From Rhodobacterales bacterium (GTDB lineage Bacteria; Pseudomonadota; Alphaproteobacteria; Rhodobacterales; Rhodobacteraceae): 64,000 bases of DNA. This document shows positions 16,747-24,746 of this stretch, in pieces. The notes beneath the pieces are model-generated. The model searched no databases and was not told where the DNA came from. It was given only the letters and a program-made list of their open reading frames with translations. The stretch covers positions 62,001 to 126,000 of the forward strand of contig JAPLPE010000019.1 in the NCBI GenBank assembly GCA_026400355.1, in the 5' to 3' direction. The stretch's first letter is position 1; every line of letters starts with the position of its first letter. A program made the translations under genes and the position numbers.

Positions 16747-17864
16747 CCGAGCCTGTCGAGGGTAGTGAGGAAGCGGGCGCAGGCGTCGAGGTGGAGGAGG
16801 TCGTCGGTCGCGCGGCCGAGCAACTGTGTCAGAGCAGGCTGGTGCATGACGCTGGCGGGGACAGTGACGGCCATGCGCAGCGCCTGGGCGGGGTCGAGGC
16901 CGACGGTCGAGACGAGGCGGGCGACGCTTTCGGCCATCGTCACATGCGCACCGGCGAGCGAGCCTTCGTCGTTGACGAGGCGGCCGTTTTCCAGATGCAG
17001 GTTCATGTCGTAGAGCCGGAAATGGTCGGGGCCGCCGACAGTAGGCATGGCGTCAGAGACGAGGAACATGAGGTCGGGCGCGGGCCGGGCGCGGATGGCG
17101 AGGCCCACGAGTTCGTCGGCCACGTGGATGCCGTCGCAGATGATACCGGAGGGTACGGTTGAGTTCAGCGCGGCGCCGACGACACCGGGTGAGCGGTGGA
17201 GAAGCGGGGACATGGCGTTGAAAAGATGGGTGAAACAGCCCGCGCCTTCGGCAAGGGCGGTGCGGACGCCTTCGGCAGTCGTGTCGGAATGGCCGATGGA
17301 GACGACGGCGCCCAGCGCCACGAGGGCGGCGATCTGGCCGGGGGCGACGGCCTCGGGTGCCAGCGTGATCAGGACGGGGACGCCAGCGGCGCGGAGACGG
17401 CGGACGACGGCGATGGTGCGGTCGTCGAGTGGGCGGACGAAGCGTTCAGCATGGGTGCCGCGTCGGGGAACGGAGATATGGGGGCCTTCGATGTGGAGGC
17501 CGATGATGCCCTTTTGCCCTCGGGCTGCGATGGCGGCATCGGCGGTGGCGTCCAGCACCTCGGGCGCGTCGGTGATCAGGGTGGGCAGGATCGCGACCGT
17601 GCCGAAGCGGCGGTGGGCTGCGGCGATGGCCTGCATCCCGGCGACAGTGGGCGTCTGGTTGAGGAGGACGCCGCCGCCGCCGTTGACCTGCAGGTCGACA
17701 TAGCCCGGGGTGATGATACCTTCGATCTGGCGCACGGGTCCGGACATGGCGGCGCGGGGTTTGATGTCGGTGACTCTGTCGCCTTCGATCCGGAGGGCGA
17801 GGCCGGGATCAAGGGTGCCGTCCTGAAAGAGGAGGTCGGGGGCGATCCAGTGGGGGGTGGTCAT
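16743..17864 (-). CDS. nagA: N-acetylglucosamine-6-phosphate deacetylase
   Basis: 373 residues starting MTTPHWIAPDLLFQDG. Amidohydrolase-fold landmarks are in order: degenerate Q59-x-N61 in place of HxH (as in E. coli NagA), E126 in GLHIEGPHI, H192 in GHSDTTAEG, H213 in FTHLFNAMSP and catalytic D271 in LVSDAMPTVG. The enzyme removes acetate from GlcNAc-6-P, and related AgaA enzymes act on GalNAc-6-P; both are possible here given the AgaS- and AgaZ-like neighbours. It is the last gene of the ten-gene amino-sugar operon. Its TAG stop lies inside a palindromic repeat, suggesting the C-terminus has been trimmed or extended by that element. Confidence 0.9.
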   Translation of the reverse strand: MTTPHWIAPDLLFQDGTLDPGLALRIEGDRVTDIKPRAAMSGPVRQIEGIITPGYVDLQVNGGGGVLLNQTPTVAGMQAIAAAHRRFGTVAILPTLITDAPEVLDATADAAIAARGQKGIIGLHIEGPHISVPRRGTHAERFVRPLDDRTIAVVRRLRAAGVPVLITLAPEAVAPGQIAALVALGAVVSIGHSDTTAEGVRTALAEGAGCFTHLFNAMSPLLHRSPGVVGAALNSTVPSGIICDGIHVADELVGLAIRARPAPDLMFLVSDAMPTVGGPDHFRLYDMNLHLENGRLVNDEGSLAGAHVTMAESVARLVSTVGLDPAQALRMAVTVPASVMHQPALTQLLGRATDDLLHLDACARFLTTLDRLG

Positions 17865-17936
17865 GGGGTGCCCTCGGCTGGGGTGGCGGTGTCGTGACGG
17901 GAGGGTTGCTGCCACTCTTGGCCTGCGGCCAATCCA

Positions 17937-17965
17937 CTCCGAGGTTCTTGGGCCACAAAGAAGCC
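17937..17965. repeat. GAGGTATTTGGGC-family repeat in the nagA-gatZ gap
   Basis: The string CTCCGAGGTTCTTGGGCC followed by ACAAAGAAGCC resembles copies near 20199-20228, 34991-35021 and 38166-38198. It fills part of the 121-bp gap between nagA and the GatZ-like gene, an unusually wide gap for this operon. Confidence 0.5.
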
Positions 17966-17985
17966 GGGGGGCGGGGAGAGGCGGG

Positions 17986-19236
17986 TCATGGGTGCGACCC
18001 CGCGGCTTCGGGGAGGAAGTAGGGGGCGAGGGCGGCTTCGATTGTGGCGTGGATGAGGGGGAGCGGGCGGGGGCCGCCGAGGGCTTCGGTACGGTCGAGG
18101 ACTTCTGGAGGGAAAGCCTGCCAGAGGAGGGGGAGCGGGAGGTTGTGGCCGTCGAGACGAGCGAGAAGTGACGTGACGGCGGTCTGGGCAGCGGGGCGGG
18201 GCCAATAGTAGCGGATTCGGTCGGCGAGGCCGAAGTGGCGTTGCAGATAGAGGTCTGACCCGTGGTAGTGGCCATGCCAGTTGGCGGGGTGGGCCAGCAT
18301 TTCGGCCTCCATCGTGGCGTGGATGGTGGCGCTTCCCCAGCCTGCGGCCTGGGCCAGCATGTCAAGCGCATAGACGGCCTGACGATAGGCGAAGGTCAGC
18401 GCGGGGCCGACTTTCTGGAAGGCGAAGCCGAGTTCGGCCAAGCGGAGGAAGGCGGCAGGGTGTTGGTAGTCGGTTGAATGCGCTTCGAGGCTGACGCCGG
18501 GGTGGTGGGCGATGGCGGCCTTGAGGCCGGGATCGCGGGCGAGCGGCAGATGGTGGACCGACATGGGGGAGAATTCGACGCCGGGCTGGACGACGAGTCC
18601 GCCGACTTCTCCGATATTGGCGAAGGCTGCCATGTGGGCGTCAAGTGTGGCGCGGGCAGCCTGTGGGGTGGTAGCGGGGATGTCGGTGTGATCTTCGCTG
18701 CGGGCGCCGCCGGGCGGGGGGACTTCGGTACCGACGACGTAGAGGAGGTCATCGCCGCCCGCCTTTTGGCAGGTGCGGGCGAGGTCTGCGGCGCGGGGGA
18801 CGGTGACGGCGTCGGAGAGTTGGGCGGGTTCGCCGGCGCAGCCTTCGGAGCAGTCGAGGTGGATCTTGGTGAAGCCCGCCTTGACGTAGTCGCGGACCAT
18901 GACATGGGCCCGTTCAATTGCCTGTTCGGCGGGGAGTTTGCGCCAGGCCTGGGGGCCGAGATGGTCGCCGCCGTAGATGATTCGGGCGGGATCGGTGCCG
19001 GTTTCATGAGCAAGGCCCTGGACGAAGGCGATGAAGGCGGCGGGCGTCATACCAGTATAGCCGCCGTCCTGGTTGACCTGATTTGACGTGGCCTCGATCA
19101 CCACGAGGCGGTCCAGGCGCTGGGCCAGGCGGAGGGAGGCGCGCAGGACGTCGGGGTGGGCGGAGCAGACGGAGGGAATGGCCACCGGTTGGCCCGCGCG
19201 GTTTTGGGCGATGATCTGGCGGAGGGGGTCAGACAT
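17986..19236 (-). CDS. GatZ/KbaZ/AgaZ-family protein (tagatose-bisphosphate aldolase subunit-like)
   Basis: 416 residues starting MSDPLRQIIAQNRAG. Family landmarks: IPSVCSAHPDVLRASLRLA, VVIEATSNQVNQDGGYTGM, IYGGDHLGPQAWR, TKIHLDCSEGC, YVVGTEVPPPGG, EAHSTDYQHPAAFLRLAELGFAFQKVGPALTFA and RIRYYWP. In E. coli GatZ/KbaZ are stabilising partners of the class II aldolase GatY/KbaY; related AgaZ proteins occur in GalNAc pathways and have been linked to tagatose-6-phosphate metabolism. No GatY/KbaY gene is in the window, so the exact role here is open. It overlaps the ROK kinase gene by 8 bp. Confidence 0.85.
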   Translation of the reverse strand: MSDPLRQIIAQNRAGQPVAIPSVCSAHPDVLRASLRLAQRLDRLVVIEATSNQVNQDGGYTGMTPAAFIAFVQGLAHETGTDPARIIYGGDHLGPQAWRKLPAEQAIERAHVMVRDYVKAGFTKIHLDCSEGCAGEPAQLSDAVTVPRAADLARTCQKAGGDDLLYVVGTEVPPPGGARSEDHTDIPATTPQAARATLDAHMAAFANIGEVGGLVVQPGVEFSPMSVHHLPLARDPGLKAAIAHHPGVSLEAHSTDYQHPAAFLRLAELGFAFQKVGPALTFAYRQAVYALDMLAQAAGWGSATIHATMEAEMLAHPANWHGHYHGSDLYLQRHFGLADRIRYYWPRPAAQTAVTSLLARLDGHNLPLPLLWQAFPPEVLDRTEALGGPRPLPLIHATIEAALAPYFLPEAAGSHP

Positions 19237-20146
19237 GGGCGCCTCCTGCGGCTTGCAGGGCGGCGTATGCGGCACCACGGGCACCGGAGGCGTCGCCCGC
19301 CTGTGCAATCAGGATGCGGGGGACGGCGAAGCCGGGAAGCTGGACCCGGGTCAGGGCAGCCGTCAGGTCGCGGTCTACGCCGGGGATTTTGGAGAGGCCG
19401 CCGCCGAGGACGATTGCCGCAGGGTCAATCGTGAAGGTGAGGGTCATCAGGAGTTCGGCCACGAGATCGCACCAGAGTGCCCAGACGCGGGCCGCGGCGG
19501 GGTCGGTGTCCTTTAGCCTGACGAGGTCGGGCGGGGTCGTGGCGTTGCCGGTCAGGGTTTCGGCCAGGCGGGTGAGGCCGGGGCCTGCGATATAGGTTTC
19601 CACGCAGCCCGTGCGGCCGCAGCCACAGCGGATGACGGGGAGGTTATGCTGCACGATAAGATGTGCGGGTGCGGCAGTGTGGCCGAATTCGCCGCCGACC
19701 ATGGCGGGGCCGGGGACAAGGGCACCGTCGACGGCGATGCCGCCACCGATGCCGGTGCCCAGGATAAGGCCCGCGACAGGGGTCAGGCCTTTGGCCGCGC
19801 CGAAGATGGCCTCGGAGAGCGTCAGGGCGCGACAGTCGTTGACATAGGTGACGGGGCGGCCTGCGGCGCGGGAAATGTCATCGGGAAAGGGGCGGCCGGT
19901 GGCAGGGAGGTTGGCGGTATAGGCATGGCCGGTGCGGGGGTTGACGAGGCCCGCTGCGGCGATGCCGACGGGGAGTTCCGTATGGGCTGTGGAATCGGCC
20001 CAGGCGATCTGATCGGCCATGGCGGCGACGAGGGAAGGGTAATCGCGTGGCGTTTCGATCCGGCGGCGGTCCGTGACGGACCAGTCGGCGGCGAAGACCT
20101 GTGCTTCGATCTTGGTGCCGCCGAGGTCGATGCCGGCGGCGATCAT
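19229..20146 (-). CDS. ROK-family N-acetylhexosamine kinase
   Basis: About 305 residues starting MIAAGIDLGGTKIEAQVFA, the ATP-binding phosphate-1 motif of ROK kinases. YVNDCRALTLSEA contains the Asn-Asp catalytic pair, LILGTGIGGGIAVDG is the second phosphate loop, and IRCGCGRTGCVETYIAG is the ROK zinc motif (CxCGxxGCxE) with the sugar-contacting glutamate. Given its operon it most likely phosphorylates GlcNAc or GalNAc at C6 after import by the non-phosphorylating ABC system. It overlaps gatZ and is separated from the AgaS-like gene by 103 bp containing a repeat. Confidence 0.88.
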   Translation of the reverse strand: MIAAGIDLGGTKIEAQVFAADWSVTDRRRIETPRDYPSLVAAMADQIAWADSTAHTELPVGIAAAGLVNPRTGHAYTANLPATGRPFPDDISRAAGRPVTYVNDCRALTLSEAIFGAAKGLTPVAGLILGTGIGGGIAVDGALVPGPAMVGGEFGHTAAPAHLIVQHNLPVIRCGCGRTGCVETYIAGPGLTRLAETLTGNATTPPDLVRLKDTDPAAARVWALWCDLVAELLMTLTFTIDPAAIVLGGGLSKIPGVDRDLTAALTRVQLPGFAVPRILIAQAGDASGARGAAYAALQAAGGAHV

Positions 20147-20198
20147 CGGGAGGCCTGTGTCGCAGAGGGGTGCTGCCCCTTTGCGCCCGTAGCGCATT

Positions 20199-20228
20199 CA
20201 CCCCGGAATACCTGGGGCCGAAAGAGGC
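20199..20228. repeat. GAGGTATTTGGGC-family repeat upstream of the ROK kinase
   Basis: CACCCCGGAATACCTGGGG followed by CCGAAAGAGGC. It lies in the 103-bp gap between the ROK kinase and the AgaS-like gene, one of the few gaps in an otherwise tightly packed operon. Confidence 0.5.
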
Positions 20229-20249
20229 TGCGGGGTTTGCGCAGGATTG

Positions 20250-21338
20250 TCATGGGGTGACCGGGTGGAGGCGGACGCCGGTGACGACGCGGGAGAGGGT
20301 GCCCTGGCCGGCGAAGGGGTCGTCCACGGCGAAGCCCAGGGCAGCGGACCAGGTGACGGCGAGGATCTGGGCCAGTGCGATGGCGAGAGGGGCGGACCAG
20401 AGGGGGCCGTGGGGCATGGGAAGGGAAATGTCGCCGCCGGGGCCGATGGTGGTGATGCGGGCCGTGGGGAATTGCTGGCGGAGTTCGGCGGCAAGGTCGG
20501 CTTCGTAGAGATTTGCCGGGGTGTCAGGGGAGGTGAGGAGGATGATGTCGGTCTTGCCCCGCACGAAGGATTTGGGGCCATGGCGGAAGCCAAGCGTCGA
20601 ATCCCAGAGAGCGGGAACGGCCCCTGCGGTGAGTTCCATGACCTTGAGCGCGGATTCGCGGGCCGCGAAAGCGAGTGCGCCTGTGCCGAGAAAGACGATG
20701 CGTTCGGGCGGGGGGGCGGCTTCAGCGAAGGTGGCCATCTGCGGCAGGAGGGCGGAGAGTTGGGAGGCGGCCTCTCTGAGGCGGGTGGCGGCCTCGGGCG
20801 CGGGTGTCGTGGTGTCGAAGAGGGCCAGCGCGGTGTAGAGCATGGTCGAGAAGCTCGACGTCATGGCGAAACCTGTGTCGTGGGTCGCCTCGGGCAACAG
20901 CACGACCTGTTGCGAGTCAGGGGCAGGCCGCGTGGCGAGCGCGCCTTCAGGGTTGCAGGTAATGTTGAGCCGGGGGGACTTGGGGGCCAGCGCGTCGATG
21001 GCGTCGAGGGTGCCGATGGTTTCGGTCGAATTGCCGGAGCGGCCAAAGCTGACGATCAGGGGGCTGCGGCCAGACAGGTAGGTCCGTGGACGGCTGACGA
21101 TGTCGGTGGTGGGGACAGAGCGGAAACGAGGGTGGCGTTTCTTTTCTAGGCCGGCCACGAGCATGTCGCCGATATAGGCGCTGGTGCCCGCGCCGCAGAA
21201 CCAGAACTCGCCGGTGGGTTGCGCGGCGATCCAGTCGCGGAGGTCTGCTATCGGCAGGGTGTGGGACCAGTCGGACCAAATGGCGGGCTGGGCGTGGATT
21301 TCGCGCCATGTGGCCCAGTGGGAGAGGTCTTGGGTCAT
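20250..21338 (-). CDS. SIS-domain sugar isomerase/deaminase, AgaS-like
   Basis: 362 residues with two SIS domains. FWFCGAGTSAYIGDMLVAGL and IVSFGRSGNSTETIGTLDA are the first SIS phosphosugar site; the second domain has IVFLGTGALAFAARESALKVMELTAG, then LGFRHGPKSFV, and it ends TLSRVVTGVRLHP. The GFRHGPKS and NRVVxGVxxHP-type ending are those of AgaS, reported as a galactosamine-6-phosphate deaminase/isomerase that yields tagatose-6-phosphate. Its start overlaps the stop of the other SIS gene (ATGA), so the two SIS enzymes are co-translated, suggesting complementary specificities. Confidence 0.85.
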   Translation of the reverse strand: MTQDLSHWATWREIHAQPAIWSDWSHTLPIADLRDWIAAQPTGEFWFCGAGTSAYIGDMLVAGLEKKRHPRFRSVPTTDIVSRPRTYLSGRSPLIVSFGRSGNSTETIGTLDAIDALAPKSPRLNITCNPEGALATRPAPDSQQVVLLPEATHDTGFAMTSSFSTMLYTALALFDTTTPAPEAATRLREAASQLSALLPQMATFAEAAPPPERIVFLGTGALAFAARESALKVMELTAGAVPALWDSTLGFRHGPKSFVRGKTDIILLTSPDTPANLYEADLAAELRQQFPTARITTIGPGGDISLPMPHGPLWSAPLAIALAQILAVTWSAALGFAVDDPFAGQGTLSRVVTGVRLHPVTP

Positions 21339-22354
21339 GTGGTCTGGGTCACTTTCGACAGCGTGGCGGGGGCGTCGGGGTCATGGCCCAGCGCCACGGC
21401 GGTGGCAAGGACCACCGGATAGAGCAGGCAGAGGAGGAGGGCGGCGGCGGCGGCGGGGGTCAGGCCCTGCGACCCGATATCGGCGGGGCGGATGCGGTAG
21501 ACCGCGCCGCCTGCAGCGGTGAAGCGTTTCTCGGCTGTATCAAGGCTGTCCTGAATATCGGCCTGCCCGGTGTCGAGGATAAGGATCGTGAGCGGTTTGG
21601 TCACGAGTTGCAGGGGGCCGTGGAGGACTTCGGACGAGGAATAGGCCTCGGCATGGAGGGCGCAGCATTCCTTGAGCTTGAGGGCGACCTCCTGCGCGGC
21701 ACCATAGCCCGTGTCGCGGCCGATGACATAGACGTGCTGAGCGCGGAGGAGCGCGGAGGTCAGGTCCGCCGCACGGGGATGACTGGGCGACCGGAGGCCC
21801 GCGAAGACGTCGGCGGAGGCGAGGGTGCGGGAGATGTAGGAGGGTTTGAGTGCAGCGAGGAGGGCCATGCCGGCGGCGATGGCACCCACGACGGACTTTG
21901 TGGCGGGCACGGCGAGTTCGGGGCCGGCGGCGATGGGGATGGTGACGTCGGCGGCGGCTTCGACCCGGGACCCCGGCTGGTTGGTGATGGCCATGACGGA
22001 GCCGCCACTGGCCCTGATCCCGTTGGCGGAGCGGACGAGATCGTCGCTGGCACCGGATTGGGAGATGACGAGGGCGGCCGCTCCCTCCATCGCGACGCCC
22101 CGGCCGAGGGAGAAGACGGAGGGGGGCAGCGAGGTGACGGGCAGACCCAGTTCGCGCATGAATTCGTAGGACAGGATGTTTGCCGCCGCATCCGAGGAGC
22201 CGCGCGCGATGGTGTAGATGGCGCGTTTGTGGGTCAGATCGAGCGGCCGGAGTGCGGCCGCATGATCCTGCGTGGCGGCGCGGTCAAAGACGGCGGGGGC
22301 CTCGGCAATCTCGGCGGCCATCAGGGCGCCTTTGGTCTTGTTGCTCATGGTCAT
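21335..22354 (-). CDS. SIS-domain glucosamine-6-phosphate deaminase, NagB-II/GlmS-like
   Basis: About 339 residues starting MTMSNKTKGALMAAEIAEAP. AIYTIARGSSDAAANILSYEF, LVISQSGASDDLVRSANGIRA and AITNQPGSRVEAAAD are the first SIS domain; VIGRDTGYGAAQEVALKLKECCALHAEAYSSSEVLHGP is the second, and the C-terminus ATLSKVTQT matches the GlmS isomerase-domain/NagB-II ending. NagB-II converts GlcN-6-P to fructose-6-P and ammonia, replacing the unrelated classical NagB, which is absent from this window. The ATG overlaps the upstream Gfo/Idh stop as ATGA. Confidence 0.85.
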   Translation of the reverse strand: MTMSNKTKGALMAAEIAEAPAVFDRAATQDHAAALRPLDLTHKRAIYTIARGSSDAAANILSYEFMRELGLPVTSLPPSVFSLGRGVAMEGAAALVISQSGASDDLVRSANGIRASGGSVMAITNQPGSRVEAAADVTIPIAAGPELAVPATKSVVGAIAAGMALLAALKPSYISRTLASADVFAGLRSPSHPRAADLTSALLRAQHVYVIGRDTGYGAAQEVALKLKECCALHAEAYSSSEVLHGPLQLVTKPLTILILDTGQADIQDSLDTAEKRFTAAGGAVYRIRPADIGSQGLTPAAAAALLLCLLYPVVLATAVALGHDPDAPATLSKVTQTT

Positions 22355-23502
22355 CCCCGCAGGCCGTAGGCGTCGAAGCGCGCCCATGTTTCGGTCAGGT
22401 CCACGATGCGGCTTTCGATTCGGGCCTGATCGAGAGCGAGGCAGGCGATCCCGGCCTCGAGCGCGTCAACGATCCCGACGGGGAGAGTGTCGGTCTGGCC
22501 GCGCAGGAAGGAGACGATATCGCGGCACATCATGTTGTCGGCGCCGTAGTGGTTGCCCGTCGCCGGGTGGTCGCCTGCAGTGTAGTCGTGATCGGCCCAG
22601 GTCGAGCCGTCGCGGGAAGTGACCTTGAGATAGCCGCGCACAAAATCGCCTTCGGCCATACCGTGGGTGCCCATGACGCAGAAACGGCGGTGTTCGTCGG
22701 GCGTGTTCAGGTTGGTGTGGAAAGCGAGGCTTGCGCCGTTTTCGTAATGCAGGATTGAAGTCTGATAGTCGATGATGTCGCCGTCGGAATGGAAGGCGTC
22801 ATCGACCGAATTCCAGATCGATGGCTTGACATGCATGATTTCGTTTTCGGCGTTCGAGGTGGGGGCATTTTTCGGCACGTAGGATTTGCGCCCGCCGAAA
22901 GATGCCACGCGGTTCGGGCGCGAGGCGGTGACCATGTTGTAGAGGTCGATGTCGTGGCAGCATTTTTCGAGCATGAAGCCGCCGGACCATTTCACCATGC
23001 GCCGCCAGTCGCGCATGAAGAAGGAGCCGTGATAGGGGGCAATGTGTTCGTTGGCCTCAAGGCTCACGATGCCGCCCAGTACATTGGCGGCGAGCGCCTT
23101 GCGCAGATCGACCATGTGGAGCGAGTAGCGCAGGACGAGGCCGACCATGACGGAGTTGGTGCCGTATTTGGCCAGCAGTTCGGCGAGGGCAAAGGTTTCG
23201 TCGAGGCTGACCACGACCGGCTTTTCGGTGAAGATGCGGACCCCGGCCTCCAGTCCCGCGCGGATCTGGTCGAGATGGAAGACGTTGGGGGAACCTACGA
23301 AGAAGAGGTCGGGTTTGGTCCGGGCCAGCATGTCTTCGACGGTGTCGAAGCGGGGGCAGCCTTTGCCCAGCCTTGCGAAATAGGTCGGTTCAGGATCGTA
23401 CCAGCCGACGAATTCGATCTCGGGCATTTCCTCTTTCATGATCGAGAGGACGTGCATGGGACGCAGGCCGGTGCCTGCAACGACGACGCGCATCGGGTTC
23501 AT
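22351..23502 (-). CDS. Gfo/Idh/MocA-family oxidoreductase
   Basis: About 383 residues starting MNPMRVVVAGTGLRPMHV. An N-terminal Rossmann fold is followed by FFVGSPNVFHLDQIRAGLEAGVRIFTEKP, the canonical cofactor-binding EKP motif with the catalytic-region lysine, then SGGFMLEKCCHDIDLYN, which carries the conserved GxxxxxxHDxD active-site segment. Members oxidise or epimerise sugars with NAD(P). The substrate here is presumably an amino-sugar derivative because the gene sits between the transporter and the SIS enzymes, but nothing in the sequence proves it. A second ATG nine bases on (23491-23493) is also possible. Confidence 0.85.
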   Translation of the reverse strand: MNPMRVVVAGTGLRPMHVLSIMKEEMPEIEFVGWYDPEPTYFARLGKGCPRFDTVEDMLARTKPDLFFVGSPNVFHLDQIRAGLEAGVRIFTEKPVVVSLDETFALAELLAKYGTNSVMVGLVLRYSLHMVDLRKALAANVLGGIVSLEANEHIAPYHGSFFMRDWRRMVKWSGGFMLEKCCHDIDLYNMVTASRPNRVASFGGRKSYVPKNAPTSNAENEIMHVKPSIWNSVDDAFHSDGDIIDYQTSILHYENGASLAFHTNLNTPDEHRRFCVMGTHGMAEGDFVRGYLKVTSRDGSTWADHDYTAGDHPATGNHYGADNMMCRDIVSFLRGQTDTLPVGIVDALEAGIACLALDQARIESRIVDLTETWARFDAYGLRG

Positions 23503-23509
23503 CCTGTGT

Positions 23510-23567
23510 AGGGTGCGTGCTTGCGCGCACCTTTGGTTTGGCGAAGGTGCGTGCAGGCACGCACCCT
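23510..23567. repeat. 58-bp hairpin repeat between ATPase and Gfo/Idh genes
   Basis: Two 24-nt arms (23510-23533 and 23544-23567) pair with only two mismatches around a 10-nt loop; each arm is itself nearly palindromic (GGTGCGTGC/GCACGCACC), so a cruciform or clover shape is possible. It fills almost the whole gap between the two genes and is read through by the operon. REP/ERIC-like element or mRNA processing site are both reasonable; a terminator is unlikely because no T-run follows on either strand. Confidence 0.75.
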
Positions 23568-23577
23568 GCGTTGGCAA

Positions 23578-24672
23578 TCAGGCGACGAGGGCCGGGGCCA
23601 TCGTGCGGCGGAGGACCTTGCCCGCGGCGTCGAAGACATGGGCGTCGCGCGGGTTCATGGTCAGGCCGATCGTTTCACCTTCGCGGATCGCCGCATCACC
23701 GGGGAGTGAGGCGCAGAAACGGGTGCCCGCGAGCGTGCCATAGGTGATCGAGACGCCGCCAAGGCGTTCCAGCACGTTGATCTTCACATCCATGCCGCGG
23801 CCGAGTTCGACGTTTTCGGGGCGGATACCGACCTCGACCTTGGCACCTGCGCTGACCCCCTTGGTTTCGACCGGGATGGTCATGACATGGCCGCCGGAGA
23901 GTTCGACTGTCAGGCCATCGGACCCTGTGCCTTTCACAGTCGAAGGGATCAGGTTCATGTTGGGCTGGCCGATGAAGCCCGCGACGAACTTGGTGGCGGG
24001 GTGGTGGTAAAGCTCCATCGGCGTGCCGAACTGTTCGACCTTGCCTGCGTTCAGGACAACGATCCGATCGGCCATGGTCATCGCCTCGACCTGATCGTGG
24101 GTGACGTAGATCATGGTGGCGTTCAGGCTGCCATGGAGTTGCGAGAGTTCGACCCGCATGTCGCCGCGCAGTGCGGCGTCGAGGTTGGAGAGCGGTTCGT
24201 CGAAGAGGAAAACCTTGGGGTTGCGCACGATGGAGCGGCCGATGGCGACGCGCTGGCGCTGACCACCGGACAACTGGCCGGGCTTGAGATCAAGCTTGTC
24301 GGTAAGCTGGAGAATGTCGGCGGCCTTGGTGACCTTTTGCCTGACCTCGGCTTCGGCGAGGCGCTGGACGCGGAGGGGGAAGGCGATGTTTTCGTAGACG
24401 GTCAGGTGCGGATAGAGCGCGTAGGACTGGAACACCATCGCGATGCCGCGCTGCACGGGGGGTTCGCGGCTCACGTCGCGGCCGTCGATGAAGATCTTGC
24501 CCGAGGTCGCCTCTTCGAGCCCGGCGACGATGCGCAGGAGGGTGGATTTGCCGCAGCCCGAGGGGCCGACGAAGACCACGAATTCCTTGTCCTTGATGGC
24601 GAGATCGATGTCGCGGAGCACCTGGGCGGTGCCGAAGGACTTGGTGATGTGGGAAAGGTCGAGCGTTGCCAT
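23578..24672 (-). CDS. ABC transporter ATP-binding protein, MalK/UgpC type
   Basis: 364 residues. Walker A GPSGCGKST, Q-loop VFQSYALYPHLT, signature LSGGQRQRVAIGR, Walker B VFLFDEPLSNLD, switch YVTHDQ; then a C-terminal regulatory OB/TOBE region (~235-364) typical of the CUT1 carbohydrate importers. It powers the two permeases and binding protein encoded just upstream, and is set apart from the binding-protein gene by a strong hairpin (24708-24738) that may lower its expression relative to the binding protein. Confidence 0.92.
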   Translation of the reverse strand: MATLDLSHITKSFGTAQVLRDIDLAIKDKEFVVFVGPSGCGKSTLLRIVAGLEEATSGKIFIDGRDVSREPPVQRGIAMVFQSYALYPHLTVYENIAFPLRVQRLAEAEVRQKVTKAADILQLTDKLDLKPGQLSGGQRQRVAIGRSIVRNPKVFLFDEPLSNLDAALRGDMRVELSQLHGSLNATMIYVTHDQVEAMTMADRIVVLNAGKVEQFGTPMELYHHPATKFVAGFIGQPNMNLIPSTVKGTGSDGLTVELSGGHVMTIPVETKGVSAGAKVEVGIRPENVELGRGMDVKINVLERLGGVSITYGTLAGTRFCASLPGDAAIREGETIGLTMNPRDAHVFDAAGKVLRRTMAPALVA

Positions 24673-24707
24673 TCTTGGCCTCTCTGGTCGGGATGCGGGG
24701 AAAGGGT

Positions 24708-24738
24708 CCGGGCGGGGGTGGGTGAGGCCCCCGCCCGG
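24708..24738 (-). terminator. Intercistronic hairpin after the sugar-binding protein gene
   Basis: Perfect 11-bp GC stem (24708-24718 with 24728-24738) and 9-nt loop, starting 8 bp after the binding-protein stop on the minus strand, without a long T-run. Best read as an mRNA-stabilising or partial-termination stem that lets the binding protein be made in excess over the rest of the operon. Confidence 0.6.
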
Positions 24739-24746
24739 GGATTGGC

